Source: Bolinopsis microptera
Lineage: Eukaryota > Ctenophora > Tentaculata > Lobata > Bolinopsidae
Reading direction: 5' to 3'
DNA: 64,000 bases
NCBI RefSeq assembly: GCF_026151205.1
Contig: NC_087079.1
Coordinates: forward strand, 2,451,730 to 2,515,729
Of the stretch, positions 10,701-20,284 are shown piece after piece (the first letter of the stretch is position 1; each line of letters starts with the position of its first letter). The notes under the pieces were generated by a model that saw only the letters and a list, made by a program, of their open reading frames with translations, was not told the origin of the DNA and made no database searches. The position numbers and the translations under genes are program-made.

Positions 10701-13058
10701 CCGATTTCTCGAGTATTTGGCTGAGTAGACCGGGGGGCTGCATAGACCACTCAGGATCCTTAGCTGAACGTCAACGACGCTCACCCCACGACCAGGCAGA
10801 CAGTGGGATTCGAACTCGCAACCTCACGATTGCAAAGCTGGCGTTCTAACCGACTGCGCTACCTGGCCGTAAATATATCAAACCAAGCATTTTGTCTCAT
10901 TTCATGCAGTATATTAATTATATTAATATAATGAAAATAATCACCGTTCGATGTGACTTCGTATTTGGAAAGTTCATAAGTCATATCAGCGTCGTCAAAT
11001 TCAGTATCGTATACGGCCTCGCACTTATAATTGCCTTGGTCCTCATCTTCATTAAAGATCATGATTAGCAGCGTTCCTCGATCTATGTCATCTTTTGATA
11101 TCGCACTTATGTCATCTTCAGCTATAACAAGTCTATCGCCCCTAACTTGGTCATTTGGAATGTCTATCACTTCCCAGGTTGAAGTATCTTTTTTCTCAAA
11201 CGACCTGTCACAGTGCAAAAGAGTTTTGAATGTAATCATCTAAATTTATCAATATCATGTTTTGTTTTACAGTTCAACACTTTAAATCCTAGTTTTATTG
11301 AAAACGATTAAGATTTCTCTAAAAATGAAGAAGAATTGATTGGAAAATACTCCGTTGGAGATCAATTAAATTGCTTACCACCGGGCCTTGGTTTTTGGAT
11401 TCGAATCTGGTAGCTTGCAAAGAAGCTTCTCCATTGCTTTTCCAATAGATACAGATTTGGGGTCTGATACGACGGGCAAATTTTCTTTGGTAGGTGGATC
11501 TGAAATATTTCTTATCTTCATGGCAGCCCTGATTATTGTGCAAGCAAGTACTTTAGTACTTTATTGGTTGATAGTTGGTGAGGAAGTGAGAGTCTCCACT
11601 TAGTGTTTCAAAACAATTAGTTGTCGACGTTTCAGGCAACACGCCTTTATCATAGACAACTAATTGTTTTGAAACACTAAGTGGAGACTCTCACTTCGTC
11701 ACCAACTGTCAAACTATATGATCAATCCACTCATAAGAGCTAAGAAAGATTACCATTAGTACTTTATTACTGTGATCATTATTTATCACTTATTTATATT
11801 GGTAACAAATTGAATTTAAGTTAACGTACAATAAACGTCCAGCTTGACTGTATGAGACCACAGTTTGACAACAGCATCATCTATCATCGTTATCTCGGCG
11901 TAACACTGATAAATGTGGTTATCTGCTGTATCCAAAGTATTCTGCATTGATGGTTTGTCTGTGTACTGCACGTTGGTCAGGTCGCAAGTAGGAACATCAT
12001 CATCCGAACAGAGCTGTAAATGGTATCAAGATATTGTAATTTGGTGCTTATAACAGTGCTTCTCATGAAAAAGTTAGATCAACAGGCTTTAAAAATGTTC
12101 AATCTAGTGCAATAAAGAGATGAGCAACTGCGCCTAATCCAATGTCTAGATAACTGCAAGATGGGATAAGAATAAGAATTGCGCCCGTTGTTTCGTTGTG
12201 GCGGACGCTAGATTTCCATTCACTTCAACTACAAGCTCTAATCAGCTCACTCATAGTTCATAATATTATGAATATTGTGTTTTAAATAGGGAAACACTTG
12301 TGATTGAATTCAATTGCTGTAGAACTTAATTTTTATCTGTAATTTAAGAAATAGTAAGCAAAAAGTCAACTATACTCATGTTTTATAATTGTACACATCA
12401 GTGCAGTATACTACACATACAAATTGGGCTCATTGCCCAATAGTAATACATTAAAATACACTCGCGCCGCGCATACACTGACTAAAGGCTATAATATACA
12501 TCAAATCTCCGCAAGCAACCCTTGCTCGCGTCTAGTTGTGTAATTGTCAAGGTAACAAACGGAATGACAGTTCATATTTAAACCTACCTACCTCGTTCTT
12601 ATTACTATTGTCTTTTTACAAGAGTGTGAATGGAAAAAATCAGAAAAATCAAAAAACATCAAAAATCTTTGATGTACCTCTTTGTTCTTGGAGTCGAGAG
12701 AGATTGGTTTACTCGTACTAAGATCATAAGTTTTGTGAAACTCGTATACCACTGACTTGATTGCTGGGTGGTCCTTATCACCAAGATCACACCTGAGAAG
12801 TATAATATTCGAAATATTTGATATTTCATAGAATATCGAAGATGGGTGCAGCATGGATGAATCTTTTGATCAATCAGTTAAAATAGTGTAGGTCCTAAAA
12901 TGTCTACTACTCACTTAAGTGACACAGTGGAGTCCTTTTTAGCTATATACATAAAACCATTTTCTAAACTTTTCGTTGTGTCGGATACTTCAGCTGTTAA
13001 TGATAGGGTTAGATCAGGGCAACAGCATATTTCCACTGATTGAGATACTTGGGAGTGC
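1217..13058 (-). CDS. Gene A: Ig-like/CCP receptor, partial (no first or last exons seen)
   Basis: Reconstructed minus-strand gene, a close paralog of gene B (51506-59417). Exons in order: 13058-12915, 12792-12678, 12013-11830, 11499-11379, 11204-10945, 10416-10243, 10019-9913, 9736-9650, 9308-9189, 8958-8798, 8456-8182, 8058-7921, 3151-2432, 1762-1217. All boundaries are GT-AG, phases agree throughout, and most exon lengths equal those of gene B; differences are multiples of three. About 1,050 codons are visible. Domains: N-terminal CCC motif, three Ig-like domains, a membrane-proximal module of unknown family, then seven CCP-like repeats. Family knowledge says such proteins sit at the cell surface or are secreted. 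The exon for the signal peptide is not found above 13058, and no transmembrane or tail exon is found below 1217, so the gene either runs off the left edge or is truncated at both ends. Expression is untested. Confidence 0.85.
2432..3151 (-). CDS. Gene A exon 14: four CCP-like repeats in one exon
   Basis: 720 bp. The acceptor GCCAG is followed by AAAAGTGCAGC, the same exon start as the single CCP exon of gene B and as exon 15 below; the donor AAG/GTGAAAG is at 2431. It encodes four repeats of about 58 residues, each starting CSKP and with four cysteines (CSKP, VLC or ITC, LIC or LLC, PKC or STC), plus NAGEKF and GYIPE motifs. Repeats 2-4 are nearly identical to each other, showing recent internal duplication or gene conversion. 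CCP/sushi domains are protein-binding modules of complement regulators and adhesion receptors. The Trp normally found before the last Cys is absent. Confidence 0.9.
4489..5093 (+). repeat. Direct duplication, copy 1
   Basis: About 600 bp nearly identical to 6170-6758, in the same orientation, with a few substitutions and small indels. It lies inside the long intron of gene A (3152-7920). Both copies are followed by a member of the fold-back family described at 5119-5975, so the duplicated unit was probably repeat plus element. Confidence 0.85.
5119..5975. mobile_element. Fold-back/MITE-like element, CCCGG-rich ends (copy 1)
   Basis: One end reads TTATAAACTCCTTTGAGATA and an inverted counterpart near 5703-5720 reads ATCCCAGAGGTGTTTATAA. 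The interior is shared, in reverse orientation, with 37095-38045. Recurrent motifs are GATAATCCCGGCTCCCGC and AATAAATAACCCCGGCAC. An outer part (5720-5975) repeats shorter inverted motifs around AATAACCCC/GGGATTAT. No transposase is present, so this is a non-autonomous element or its remains. Confidence 0.6.
6170..6758 (+). repeat. Direct duplication, copy 2
   Basis: Second copy of the 4489-5093 sequence, in the same order and orientation. Its tail carries an extra AATCCAAAGT-like insertion near 6505. No coding potential is seen. Confidence 0.85.
6780..7205. mobile_element. Fold-back/MITE-like element, partial copy 2
   Basis: Shares GGGGTTATTTATTAAGCG, GGGATTATCAGAATTGAT and the CACGTGACAGTGCGCGG motif with the copies at 5119-5975 and 37095-38045. 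A 60-bp segment with CACGTGACAGTGCGCGGATG is present twice in tandem (about 6829-6930). Open frames here are by-products of the repeat. Confidence 0.5.
8182..8456 (-). CDS. Gene A exon 12: membrane-proximal module, variable segment
   Basis: 275 bp against 305 bp in gene B, so ten codons shorter and still in frame. Both ends are nearly identical to B (start CIYWQYMRAYGLQYQLFEV, end SKRLRVSAADS), but the middle after KTERFKNKN differs in sequence and length. No known domain is recognised. Confidence 0.85.
10516..10870 (-). mobile_element. tRNA-derived SINE in gene A intron 6
   Basis: Read on the minus strand it starts GGCCAGGTAGCGCAGTCGGT (an RNA polymerase III A box, TAGCGCAGTCGG) and about 45 bases later has GAGTTCGAATCCC (B box), the layout of a tRNA head. 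A tRNA-unrelated body of about 280 bp follows, ending in an A/T-rich tail. The paralogous intron of gene B (53392-53560) lacks it and shows the uninterrupted flank at about 53457-53475, so the insertion came after the A/B duplication. Confidence 0.85.
10797..10868 (-). other. tRNA-like head of the SINE (not a functional tRNA call)
   Basis: A/B-box internal promoter with tRNA-like spacing. The putative anticodon loop contains TTTGCAA, which would give GCA, but acceptor-stem pairing was not verified. It is best regarded as a pol III promoter of the SINE. Confidence 0.7.
10945..11204 (-). CDS. Gene A exon 6: core of Ig-like domain 2
   Basis: 260 bp, identical in length to gene B exon 6 and almost identical in protein. 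It contains the canonical Ig F-strand pattern DQGNYKCEAVYD (the D.G.Y.C motif). The Trp that opens the C strand is split across the exon 5/6 junction. The donor is GTGATT where gene B has GTGAGT, a slightly weaker site. Confidence 0.9.
11568..11712. repeat. 145-bp hairpin with GGC..GCC-GAAAC core, gene A intron 4
   Basis: Two arms of 58 bp with about two mismatches (left from TTGATAGTTGGTGAGGAAGT, right ending CGTCACCAACTGTCAA) enclose a 29-nt centre. On the minus strand the centre reads AAAGGCGTGTTGCCTGAAACGTC. The same structure sits in the same intron of gene B, so it predates the duplication. Other family members are near 13752-13850 and 51266-51350. Confidence 0.85.
12165..12545. repeat. 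Dispersed repeat in gene A intron 3
   Basis: Contains GCGCCCGTTGTTTCGTTGTG, GGCGGACGCTAGATTTCC and, near the other end, AAAATACACTCGCGCCGCGC with ATCTCCGCAAGCAACCCTTG. The same blocks occur at 56240-56545 (gene B intron 10, opposite orientation on the + strand) and partly at 40660-40855 (gene C intron 12). The paralogous B intron 3 is only 115 bp and lacks it. Confidence 0.75.
12915..13058 (-). CDS. Gene A exon 2 (first visible exon): mature N-terminus with CCC motif
   Basis: 144 bp, the same length as gene B exon 2. It begins one base into a Trp codon in the B frame and encodes the EICCCPDL stretch and the first strand of Ig-like domain 1. The acceptor is TTTTCAG and the donor GTGAGT. In gene B the preceding exon (signal peptide) lies about 300 bp upstream; the corresponding stretch here (13060-13450) contains a poly-A/T run and a minisatellite, and no signal-peptide exon could be found. 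Confidence 0.85.
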
Positions 13059-13229
13059 CTGAAAATAATTGTTTTTCAAGTTCTATTAGATAAGAGTATC
13101 CATTAAAAGACATTCTAAAAGGTTTTATTGACACGGGGAAAAAAAAAAAAAAAAAACTGCCTCAACAATATTTGCAGCACTCTGACAATACTTACTAGTT
13201 ATCATTACAAAACTTAACACGAAAAAAAA

Positions 13230-13375
13230 CTTACCATGACAAAACTTACCATGACAATCTAACCATGACAACACTTACCATGACAGCACTTACCATGACA
13301 ACACTTACCATGACATCACTTAAAATGACAATACTTACCATGACAGCACTTACCATGACAACACTTACCACGATA
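13230..13375. repeat. 15-bp minisatellite (ACCATGACAACACTT)
   Basis: About nine imperfect tandem copies of ACCATGACAACACTT, directly upstream (in gene A orientation) of exon 2, where the missing first exon would be expected. Confidence 0.9.
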
Positions 13376-13751
13376 AGATGAAAATTGCCAACCATTGAGG
13401 CAGTCTGAGGGAAACCATTACACGATATGACAGTTGGTAGATGAGTGTCTACTTTTAGTCACATGACTTGTATCTTTCTACCTATTAAAGTCAGTTTTTG
13501 TTAGAAATAAAAAATCTCAAATATCAATTAATATACTGAAGTAATAATATATTGCCAGTGTCACAAGAGCAAAATGAAATTTAACACCAGATAATTGCTT
13601 TCAGAAAGACCATCTTGAAACAAACCTTATTAAATATATCATATTGAAATAAGTTATTTTACCACGGATATGACTTCTAGTGCATATGGTTTTCGTTATG
13701 TTGCTCTTCTGAGTGGATCGATCATATTAATTGATATTAAGAAGTTATTGT

Positions 13752-13850
13752 AATGTCTCGTCCATGAGGAAGGCATGTTGCCGAAACGTCGACAAAAATT
13801 TGTTTCACACACTGATTGGAGACCTTCACTTCGTCCCCAACTATCAAGCA
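13752..13850 (+). repeat. GAAACGTCGAC family member, single arm
   Basis: Reads CATGAGGAAGGCATGTTGCC then GAAACGTCGAC, followed about 35 bp later by GGAGACCTTCACTTCGTCCC and CAACTATCAA. It shares the centre and right arm of the two intronic hairpins but has no left arm. A second single-arm relative is at 51266-51350. Confidence 0.65.
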
Positions 13851-13957
13851 TATGGTTTTCAGTGAAATCGCTTTTTAAAATGAATTTATCAGCGAAAGTT
13901 TTAATCGTTTACCTTCCAAGGACCTTATAGCTTATAGAGACAGCTGTTACCAAACTC

Positions 13958-14181
13958 ACCTCACTCTCCCCGCTCACCATACTCACCACATTTACCCCAC
14001 TCACCACACTCACCATACTCACCACACTCACCCCACTCACCCCACTCACCACACTCACCACACTCACCCCACTCACCCCACTCACCATACTCACCACACT
14101 CACCACACTCACCACACTCACCCCACTCACCACACTCACCACACTCACCCCACTCACCACACTCACCCCACTCACCACACA
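13958..14181. repeat. 9-bp CTCACCACA/CTCACCCCA minisatellite
   Basis: About 25 copies of a 9-bp unit alternating CTCACCACA, CTCACCCCA and CTCACCATA. Open frames on the minus strand (VSG/ECGEWG repeats) are artefacts of a 9-bp period. It abuts the hAT-like element at 14197. Confidence 0.92.
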
Positions 14182-14196
14182 CATCAAACAATGTAA

Positions 14197-15066
14197 GGGG
14201 GTGATGCAACGTCAATTAATGTCAATTAATGTCAATTAATGTCAATTAATGTCAATTAATGTCAATTAATGTCAATGTCAGTTTTGCAAAATTTTGGAAT
14301 ACTGACATTAATTGACACGATATTTTTCGACCAGAGATTATGTAGTTCTACCATATTTTTAGCACTTTAGAACGTTTATATCATCAATTTATTCACTACT
14401 ATCACATATGGAAATGTTAAATGTGAAAAAATTCAGATCATTAAACAATAAAACTAAAATAATACGGTTTCCCGAAATTTAATTTTCTTAAATGGGCGTG
14501 GCCATCCAAGGGCGTGGTTCTCAACATCATCAGAACTTAAAACCCACATTAAACGAAATGCCTTCATGACATTTATATTTGAATAACGAATCTTAAACAG
14601 CTAACATTACTCCTTCATACTAAAAAAGCCGATTCTAGATATTTTACCTGTATAAGAAACCAATAAAATATGGGCGTGGCCGGTGGGGACCGAAGATGGA
14701 AGAGTTGGAGCTGAAATTTTTTTTTGTGGTCTTTGAACCTAAGGATCAACAGATAAGAACATACTCATAATTATTCAAGGACATTTTGTTTTTTTGAACC
14801 GGTCTAACTTACATAGACGTGAATATCTTGAATATTTATCGAATAATGATAATCTTAAATTTCAAGCCATATTAATGTCAATTAATGTCAATTAATGTCA
14901 ATTAATGTCAATTAATGTCAATTAATGTCAATTAATGTCAATTAATGTCAATTAATGTCAATTAATGTCAATTAATGTCAATTAATGTCAATTAATGTCA
15001 ATTAATGTCAATGTCAGTTTGGGGTTTTTATGGAATACTGACATTAATTGACGTTGCATTCCCCCC
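14197..15066. mobile_element. 870-bp hAT-like non-autonomous element with 8-bp TSD
   Basis: Flanked by 8-bp direct repeats CAATGTAA (14189-14196 and 15067-15074). Ends are inverted: left GGGGGTGATGCAACGTCAAT, right ending ATTGACGTTGCATTCCCCCC. Each end carries a tandem 10-bp array of GTCAATTAAT (about 6 copies on the left, about 13 copies at 14872-15012 on the right) followed by a short inverted block (GTCAATGTCAG ... CTGACATTAATTGAC). The interior has several GGGCGTGGCC/T motifs and no open frame. An 8-bp TSD is the hallmark of hAT elements; G-rich ends are compatible. Confidence 0.8.
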
Positions 15067-15366
15067 CAATGTAATCCCACAAAAAACAAAGATAAGACGG
15101 CCGAAAGAGCCACCAACACACAAATGGTGTCAAGTAAAGAGAAGCTAGGTCTCCTGAGTATTGTGTTACAACAACGCGGTGGTATTATATTTCGTTGTTA
15201 AGGGAGAGTTGCTAGGTTGCCGTTATGATAATAATTATTTACTTATAGATCATGAATTTCGTCTTTTGAGTTTTGGGTGTGGGGTATAATCCAAAATGTA
15301 AAATAGTTAACAAACATAGGATTAATTGTAGAACATTCTCGGGGATCCGCAAAGAGCTCTTCTACA

Positions 15367-15405
<39 letters not shown>
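15367..15405. repeat. Poly-G run of 39
   Basis: Uninterrupted G homopolymer flanked on both sides by TCTACA. The minus-strand poly-Pro frame is an artefact. The exact length is likely unreliable in any assembly. Confidence 0.95.
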
Positions 15406-15406
<1 letters not shown>

Positions 15407-15737
15407 CTACAACTAAAACAAAAGCAAAAGTAATAAGGAATTGTGTTTTGGCACCTAGCAACACACAAAATAGTATTCAAATTTATATTAGTTGACCGAA
15501 TAATGATTCCAGAAAAGACACGAATCTTCTTAATCTTGCATTCAGCACAAATAAAAGTATTACGCAACTAAATACTTAACCGCATCATACTCATAAAGCT
15601 GAGAGCTTCTAATTGTGTCAAGAGCCTGCACCGAACAAACAATAACAAATATCAACTTATTTACGTAACATAAAACAAACAATACTTTATATAGCCCCCC
15701 AGTAAGTATTAATGAATCCATCTGAATTCGTATCTAA

Positions 15738-15845
15738 TACTACAAAAAGAATTAGCAGCAGGTTTTTAGCAACTACAAAAAGAATTAGCAGTAGGTTTTT
15801 AGCAACTACAAAAAGAATAAGCAGCAGTTTTTTAGCAACAAAATC
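15738..15845. repeat. 34-bp repeat, three copies
   Basis: Three tandem copies of a unit containing ACTACAAAAAGAATTAGCAG and TTTTTAGCA. No coding role is seen. Confidence 0.8.
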
Positions 15846-16128
15846 ATGTTGAGAAATGAAAATGTATTTATCTAGGGCAAAATACTGCTGACAGATCAGA
15901 GGCACTAAAATACCATGTCTATAGAGGACCTGAGCTATTTATAGATACCCTGAGATAGTCTGAGCCCGAAGAATAGCCTATAAAGCTATGTGTGTAATAT
16001 TATAGTAGCTTGGCTTGGTCTAAGACAAGAAGCTATAAATATAGACACAATATTCAATGTCACTCTAGCTTAGTGCAATTCTAATGATCTGAGCACATCA
16101 CGAGTACGCTTCGAGAGCATGTCAGTCG

Positions 16129-16484
16129 GTAGTCACGTGACCAGGGCAACCTGAATACACGTGACCGGGGCAACCTGAATACACGTGACCAGGGCAACCT
16201 GAATACACGTGACCAGGGCAACCTGAATACACGTGACCAGGGCAACCTGAATACACGTGACCAGGGCAACCTGAATACACGTGACCGGGGCAACCTGAAT
16301 ACACGTGACCAGGGCAACCTGAATACACGTGACCAGGGCAACCTGAATACACGTGACCAGGGCAACCTGAATACACGTGACCAGGGCAACCTGAATACAC
16401 GTGACCAGGGCAACCTGAATACACTTGTTGAAAGTGAGTCAGTGACCAGGGCAACCTGAATACACTTGTTGAAAGTGAGTCAGT
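16129..16484. repeat. 24-bp minisatellite with 12 CACGTGACC sites
   Basis: Twelve CACGTGACC copies exactly 24 bp apart (first at 16134, last at 16398) in the unit CACGTGACCAGGGCAACCTG plus AATA. A 3' fringe of two units instead has CACTTGTTGAAAGTGAGTCA. Because 24 is a multiple of three, the minus-strand frames stay open without being genes. Confidence 0.95.
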
Positions 16485-16666
16485 GCCATCCCTGGCACAT
16501 GGATGGCAATCAGCACTAAAAATCAGCACTAAAAATTGTATCTTTCATTTTTGTAAGTCACTAAAATCAAGTTCAAACTAAAAGTTCAGATTTGCGGTAA
16601 TACTACAGTTATTTGTGCCATGTAATTGCTTTGTCGCTTAGAGGTTCAGAATAAAGATTCAAGACT

Positions 16667-16749
16667 TTCACATTTTAGCTCAAAAAATATGATCGATGAC
16701 CAATGGAATCCATTGGTCATCGATCATATTTTTTGAGCTAAAATGTGAA
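16667..16749. repeat. Perfect 83-bp palindrome (40-bp arms, 3-nt centre)
   Basis: The left arm 16667-16706 is exactly the reverse complement of 16710-16749, with AAT between. It is followed two bases later by a second palindrome. Confidence 0.97.
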
Positions 16750-16751
16750 TT

Positions 16752-16802
16752 GTTAAAGTAATTGTTTCTATGGTCATTGACCATAGAAACAATTACTTTA
16801 AC
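16752..16802. repeat. Perfect 51-bp palindrome (25-bp arms, 1-nt centre)
   Basis: 16752-16776 is the exact reverse complement of 16778-16802, around a single T. Unrelated in sequence to its neighbour at 16667-16749. Confidence 0.97.
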
Positions 16803-19800
16803 TATTTTAACGCTTGCGTTTTGAGCTGAAAAAGGACAATGTTTTAGACCTGAATTTCCTTCAAGCTTCAATCTAAGATTAAGAATTAAATTAAAATATG
16901 GAATCGTATGATTAATTCTGCAAAATCGGAATCAGATTTCGATAAATAATGTCAAAATAGAATTGATAATTCTACTTCCTCAACATTTTCTAAATAAATA
17001 CATCGTTTGTTTGTTTACACTGGACTGTTGCCTAGGTTATCGGGATTAATTACAGAATTCACTTTAGACTTATTAATGCTTCTGATGGAACCTGAGTGGC
17101 AGCTTCTTATTTAATTTTAATATCTCTTGAACAAAATATCTCGGTCATCTGAATGGCTAGAGCTCCCATTTTTTCAGAATAAATATAATTTAAAAGGTCA
17201 AACACATTGCATCACAAGGTGGCTCGATCTAATCATTCAAAATATCCGAAAAACGCGAAAATAAACGTTCATTCTGAAAAATGAGCATCATTATTATTAG
17301 ATGGATATATTCTTCGAATAAGTGATAATAGCAAGTCTTACCAAAAAGAATTGTATACTTAATCGTAGTAACAGTATAATGCGGTAGCATTTCACGCATT
17401 TATAAAAGTAACATTCTCGAGTGCAGTAGTATTTCACGCATTTATAAAAGTAACAACTTTACATTCTCGAGTGCCTTTTAATTACTTCATACTTTCAGCA
17501 AACCTTAGACACAGTTATCCCTATCTTATGCACTAAGTTTTGAAAAGTGCGGTATGAGAGCTTTTGTAAATATTCCCAATATTTAATAGTTTATTTTTTA
17601 CTATTAACTGACTCATTGATAATTATGAATTGTATAACACTAATTTACACACTTATACACAAACTTGTTCAGCAGCAGTAATTACAGCACTATCTCACCC
17701 AGCTAGTGTACAAATTGACAGCATTTCACAAAGTATAGTTTTAATTTAGTTATTAGCCACATTTAACTCAGAGGAAAGATCGATTATTCAGTTAATAAGG
17801 CCAATTGTTCACACGTAATTGACCCGCGTAATACGAAAATTAACCCCGGTAACCTGGTAATAAATTCTGGTCGTGCACTTGCTAGTCCAATTCCCAAGGT
17901 GCTTGTTTAATTATTACTTTCCTCGGAATCTGAGGTAGAATCTAAGTTAGATATTAAAAGTCGCGGTTTGGTCACTTTACGTTTCAGTGCAGGTTCTACA
18001 GGTACATAATGAACTGCCGCTCTTGATCAGGACTCTCGCCTGCCACTCAACCAAACTCATTACGGTCCTTTAAATATTGGTTAGATAACAGGTACAGTCA
18101 CAGTTACTTATCTCGTAATCTAAGTTAGATAACACACAATATGATTTTATCATCTACAAGTACATTATGAACTACCGGTCTAGATCATGACTCTACCACT
18201 CAATTAGAACCCACACGTGCACGCGGATGTCACCATGGAAATTGCAATGTACAATTAACAATACTTAGTGGGTCACATGGCCAGCTGCTGGTATATTATT
18301 ATAGAGGATCATTTGCTTGTAGATTACTATTATTAATCTGTGTGTATCTCATGCAATAATCCCATCCCAGGTATCTTCGTGAGACTGGCCGTGCTTTGTC
18401 CCGACATAATGTCTGCTCTTTCAGTATACACGGTGGGTTAATTTAATCGTCATTTGTTCACTATGTAAATATTCTCGAGGTTCTGATTTGTCGGCCGGGT
18501 TCTCAATTATTATTATCAATGTGTACATAATTCTTGGCTGACTTGGTCTTCCCTTGAGAGCTTGAGTGCACTTGTTCAGTTCGCTTTAAGTCGAAATATG
18601 GTGAACGTATTTCTATTTAGGATTGAGAGTTCCATTCGTTGGCTTCAGACTCGCTGTTTGTGAATCTGATATAGCCAATAGCTCAGTTTCAAAATCAGTG
18701 CACTAAATTCATCACAGATTAGTTATCAAATAAATAAGGTAAAAATTAATATTAGTAGAAAAAAAAACGTTAGCGCTAACACGGCTTAAATGTAAAAATG
18801 GAAATGACGAGGAGTATAGTAGACATAGATAATAGAAACCCATTTTTCACGCTTGTAATCAATTGCCTCTAGTTATATGGTATAATCATGGAAAACGTAA
18901 ATTGAAAGCGTGACAATGTGGTGCATGTTGCATTAAGTAAATGAAATCACTTTAACTTTCACGAGAGAGATTATATCAAGACAACTTGATTACGCTTTCA
19001 GTTTCAGCCACTTTTGATAGCGTCCATTAGAGTCCAAAGAAATATCGGTTGATTTTAAAATTGGTTCAAAATTCAAATAGTATTCAAAGAAGACAGTGCT
19101 CTTTGTTTTCAGTTTCATTACAGCATTGACTACGCAATTTCATTCTGTTCTAGTGCATAAAATATTCAATGTTCATTCACCATTAATTTATGTAACGTCT
19201 TTGCGACTCTCGGTCCTCTCACGTTCAAGCAGCTCCCTGGATTATATGTATTTGATTCGTCACTGGTCACTAAGAAGCTTCACTGCCACCCCACTTGCAT
19301 CAAATTTCTAGTGACAAGTCACAGGCACACAATGAATACTTTAACTTAATCTCTAATGACTTATGCAATATGCACGGGGGTAGAGGTTGTCTAGAGTAAA
19401 TTCGCATTGTTCTGACCTGAGTGGGGTTGATGATAACTACCTTAACAGGCTCGCTAAATCAAATATTCACTATAATATTGTGATATAATAATTGCCCAGT
19501 GCAGAGAGATGAGGCGAGAGTGTTATTAGACGCACGACTCATGATTAGCAGCTGATACATACCGTTTGATATGATAACCGTTTTGTTTTGCTTGTGCAGC
19601 CTTGCTTGCATGTGTAGGCTTATAGATGAGTCTTGAGGATGTCGGCTATATTGTATTTTGTTTATGAATGGTGGCACGGATGGTTGATCTAACTGTAGCA
19701 TCCAACAAGTTTGTTAAGTTTGTTTTTGCTAAACCCGTTCACGTTTGGACTTAGATTTGACAGTCTGAAACGTTCTTCTGACTTAGTTTCACACGTTTTC

Positions 19801-20284
19801 AGAGTTAAATGTCATCTCGATAATTTGTTAGGCGAATTTTAGGTTGAAGCACAAAACACTTTTTATTAACGATGACAGTATCTGAATTAAGACTTTGTTT
19901 AGCAAATTAGGCAGTTAAGGGCCAGGGCCAATACAACAAATCTGTCCAGTCCAAATGACTCCATAGGAATTAGGAAGTTAAGTGACCATCTTGAGCATCA
20001 TTTCAAGGGTTGCTACTTTTGTTTCCCAATGGGGCTGAAGTTACAAAACTCTGCGGCAGCTCGATTGAGTCGATTCGCATACCAGCCGAATTCCTCAGAA
20101 TGAAATCTAGGCTGAATGATATTTGCATATAAAATTATGTTGAATTAATCTAACTTATAAAAGTTAGAAATTCGCTGATGACCCTTCCAACATGGCTGGA
20201 AGCTAACTTAGGCAATATCAAGCAGACGTAATGATCACATAATATGACAAGCTCACTCTTACTTGGATGCGGAATACGTGATTA
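16803..20284. other. Gene-poor stretch, nothing recognised
   Basis: AT-rich DNA without a recognisable gene or RNA. There are short duplications such as GCATTTATAAAAGTAACA (twice at about 17396-17455) and similar TCTAAGTTAGATA blocks (about 17940 and 18119). A stop-bounded frame at about 19914-20102 was seen, but at this length it is expected by chance. Confidence 0.6.

Noticed and set aside
10797-10868. Functional tRNA gene
   Set aside because: A and B boxes are present, but the sequence runs on into a SINE body and stem pairing is not supported; better explained as a SINE head.
13909-14215. Minus-strand VSGVSVV and GECGEW repeat proteins
   Set aside because: 9-bp minisatellite artefact.
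15243-15567. Poly-Pro protein on the minus strand
   Set aside because: Caused by the 39-bp poly-G run; no motif on either side.
16081-16529. Minus-strand frames of SRVFRLPW and GCPGHVY repeats
   Set aside because: Product of the 24-bp minisatellite (period a multiple of three).
19914-20102. Terminal exon ending RFAYQPNSSE
   Set aside because: Single stop-bounded frame after a possible acceptor; no second exon, motif or composition support.
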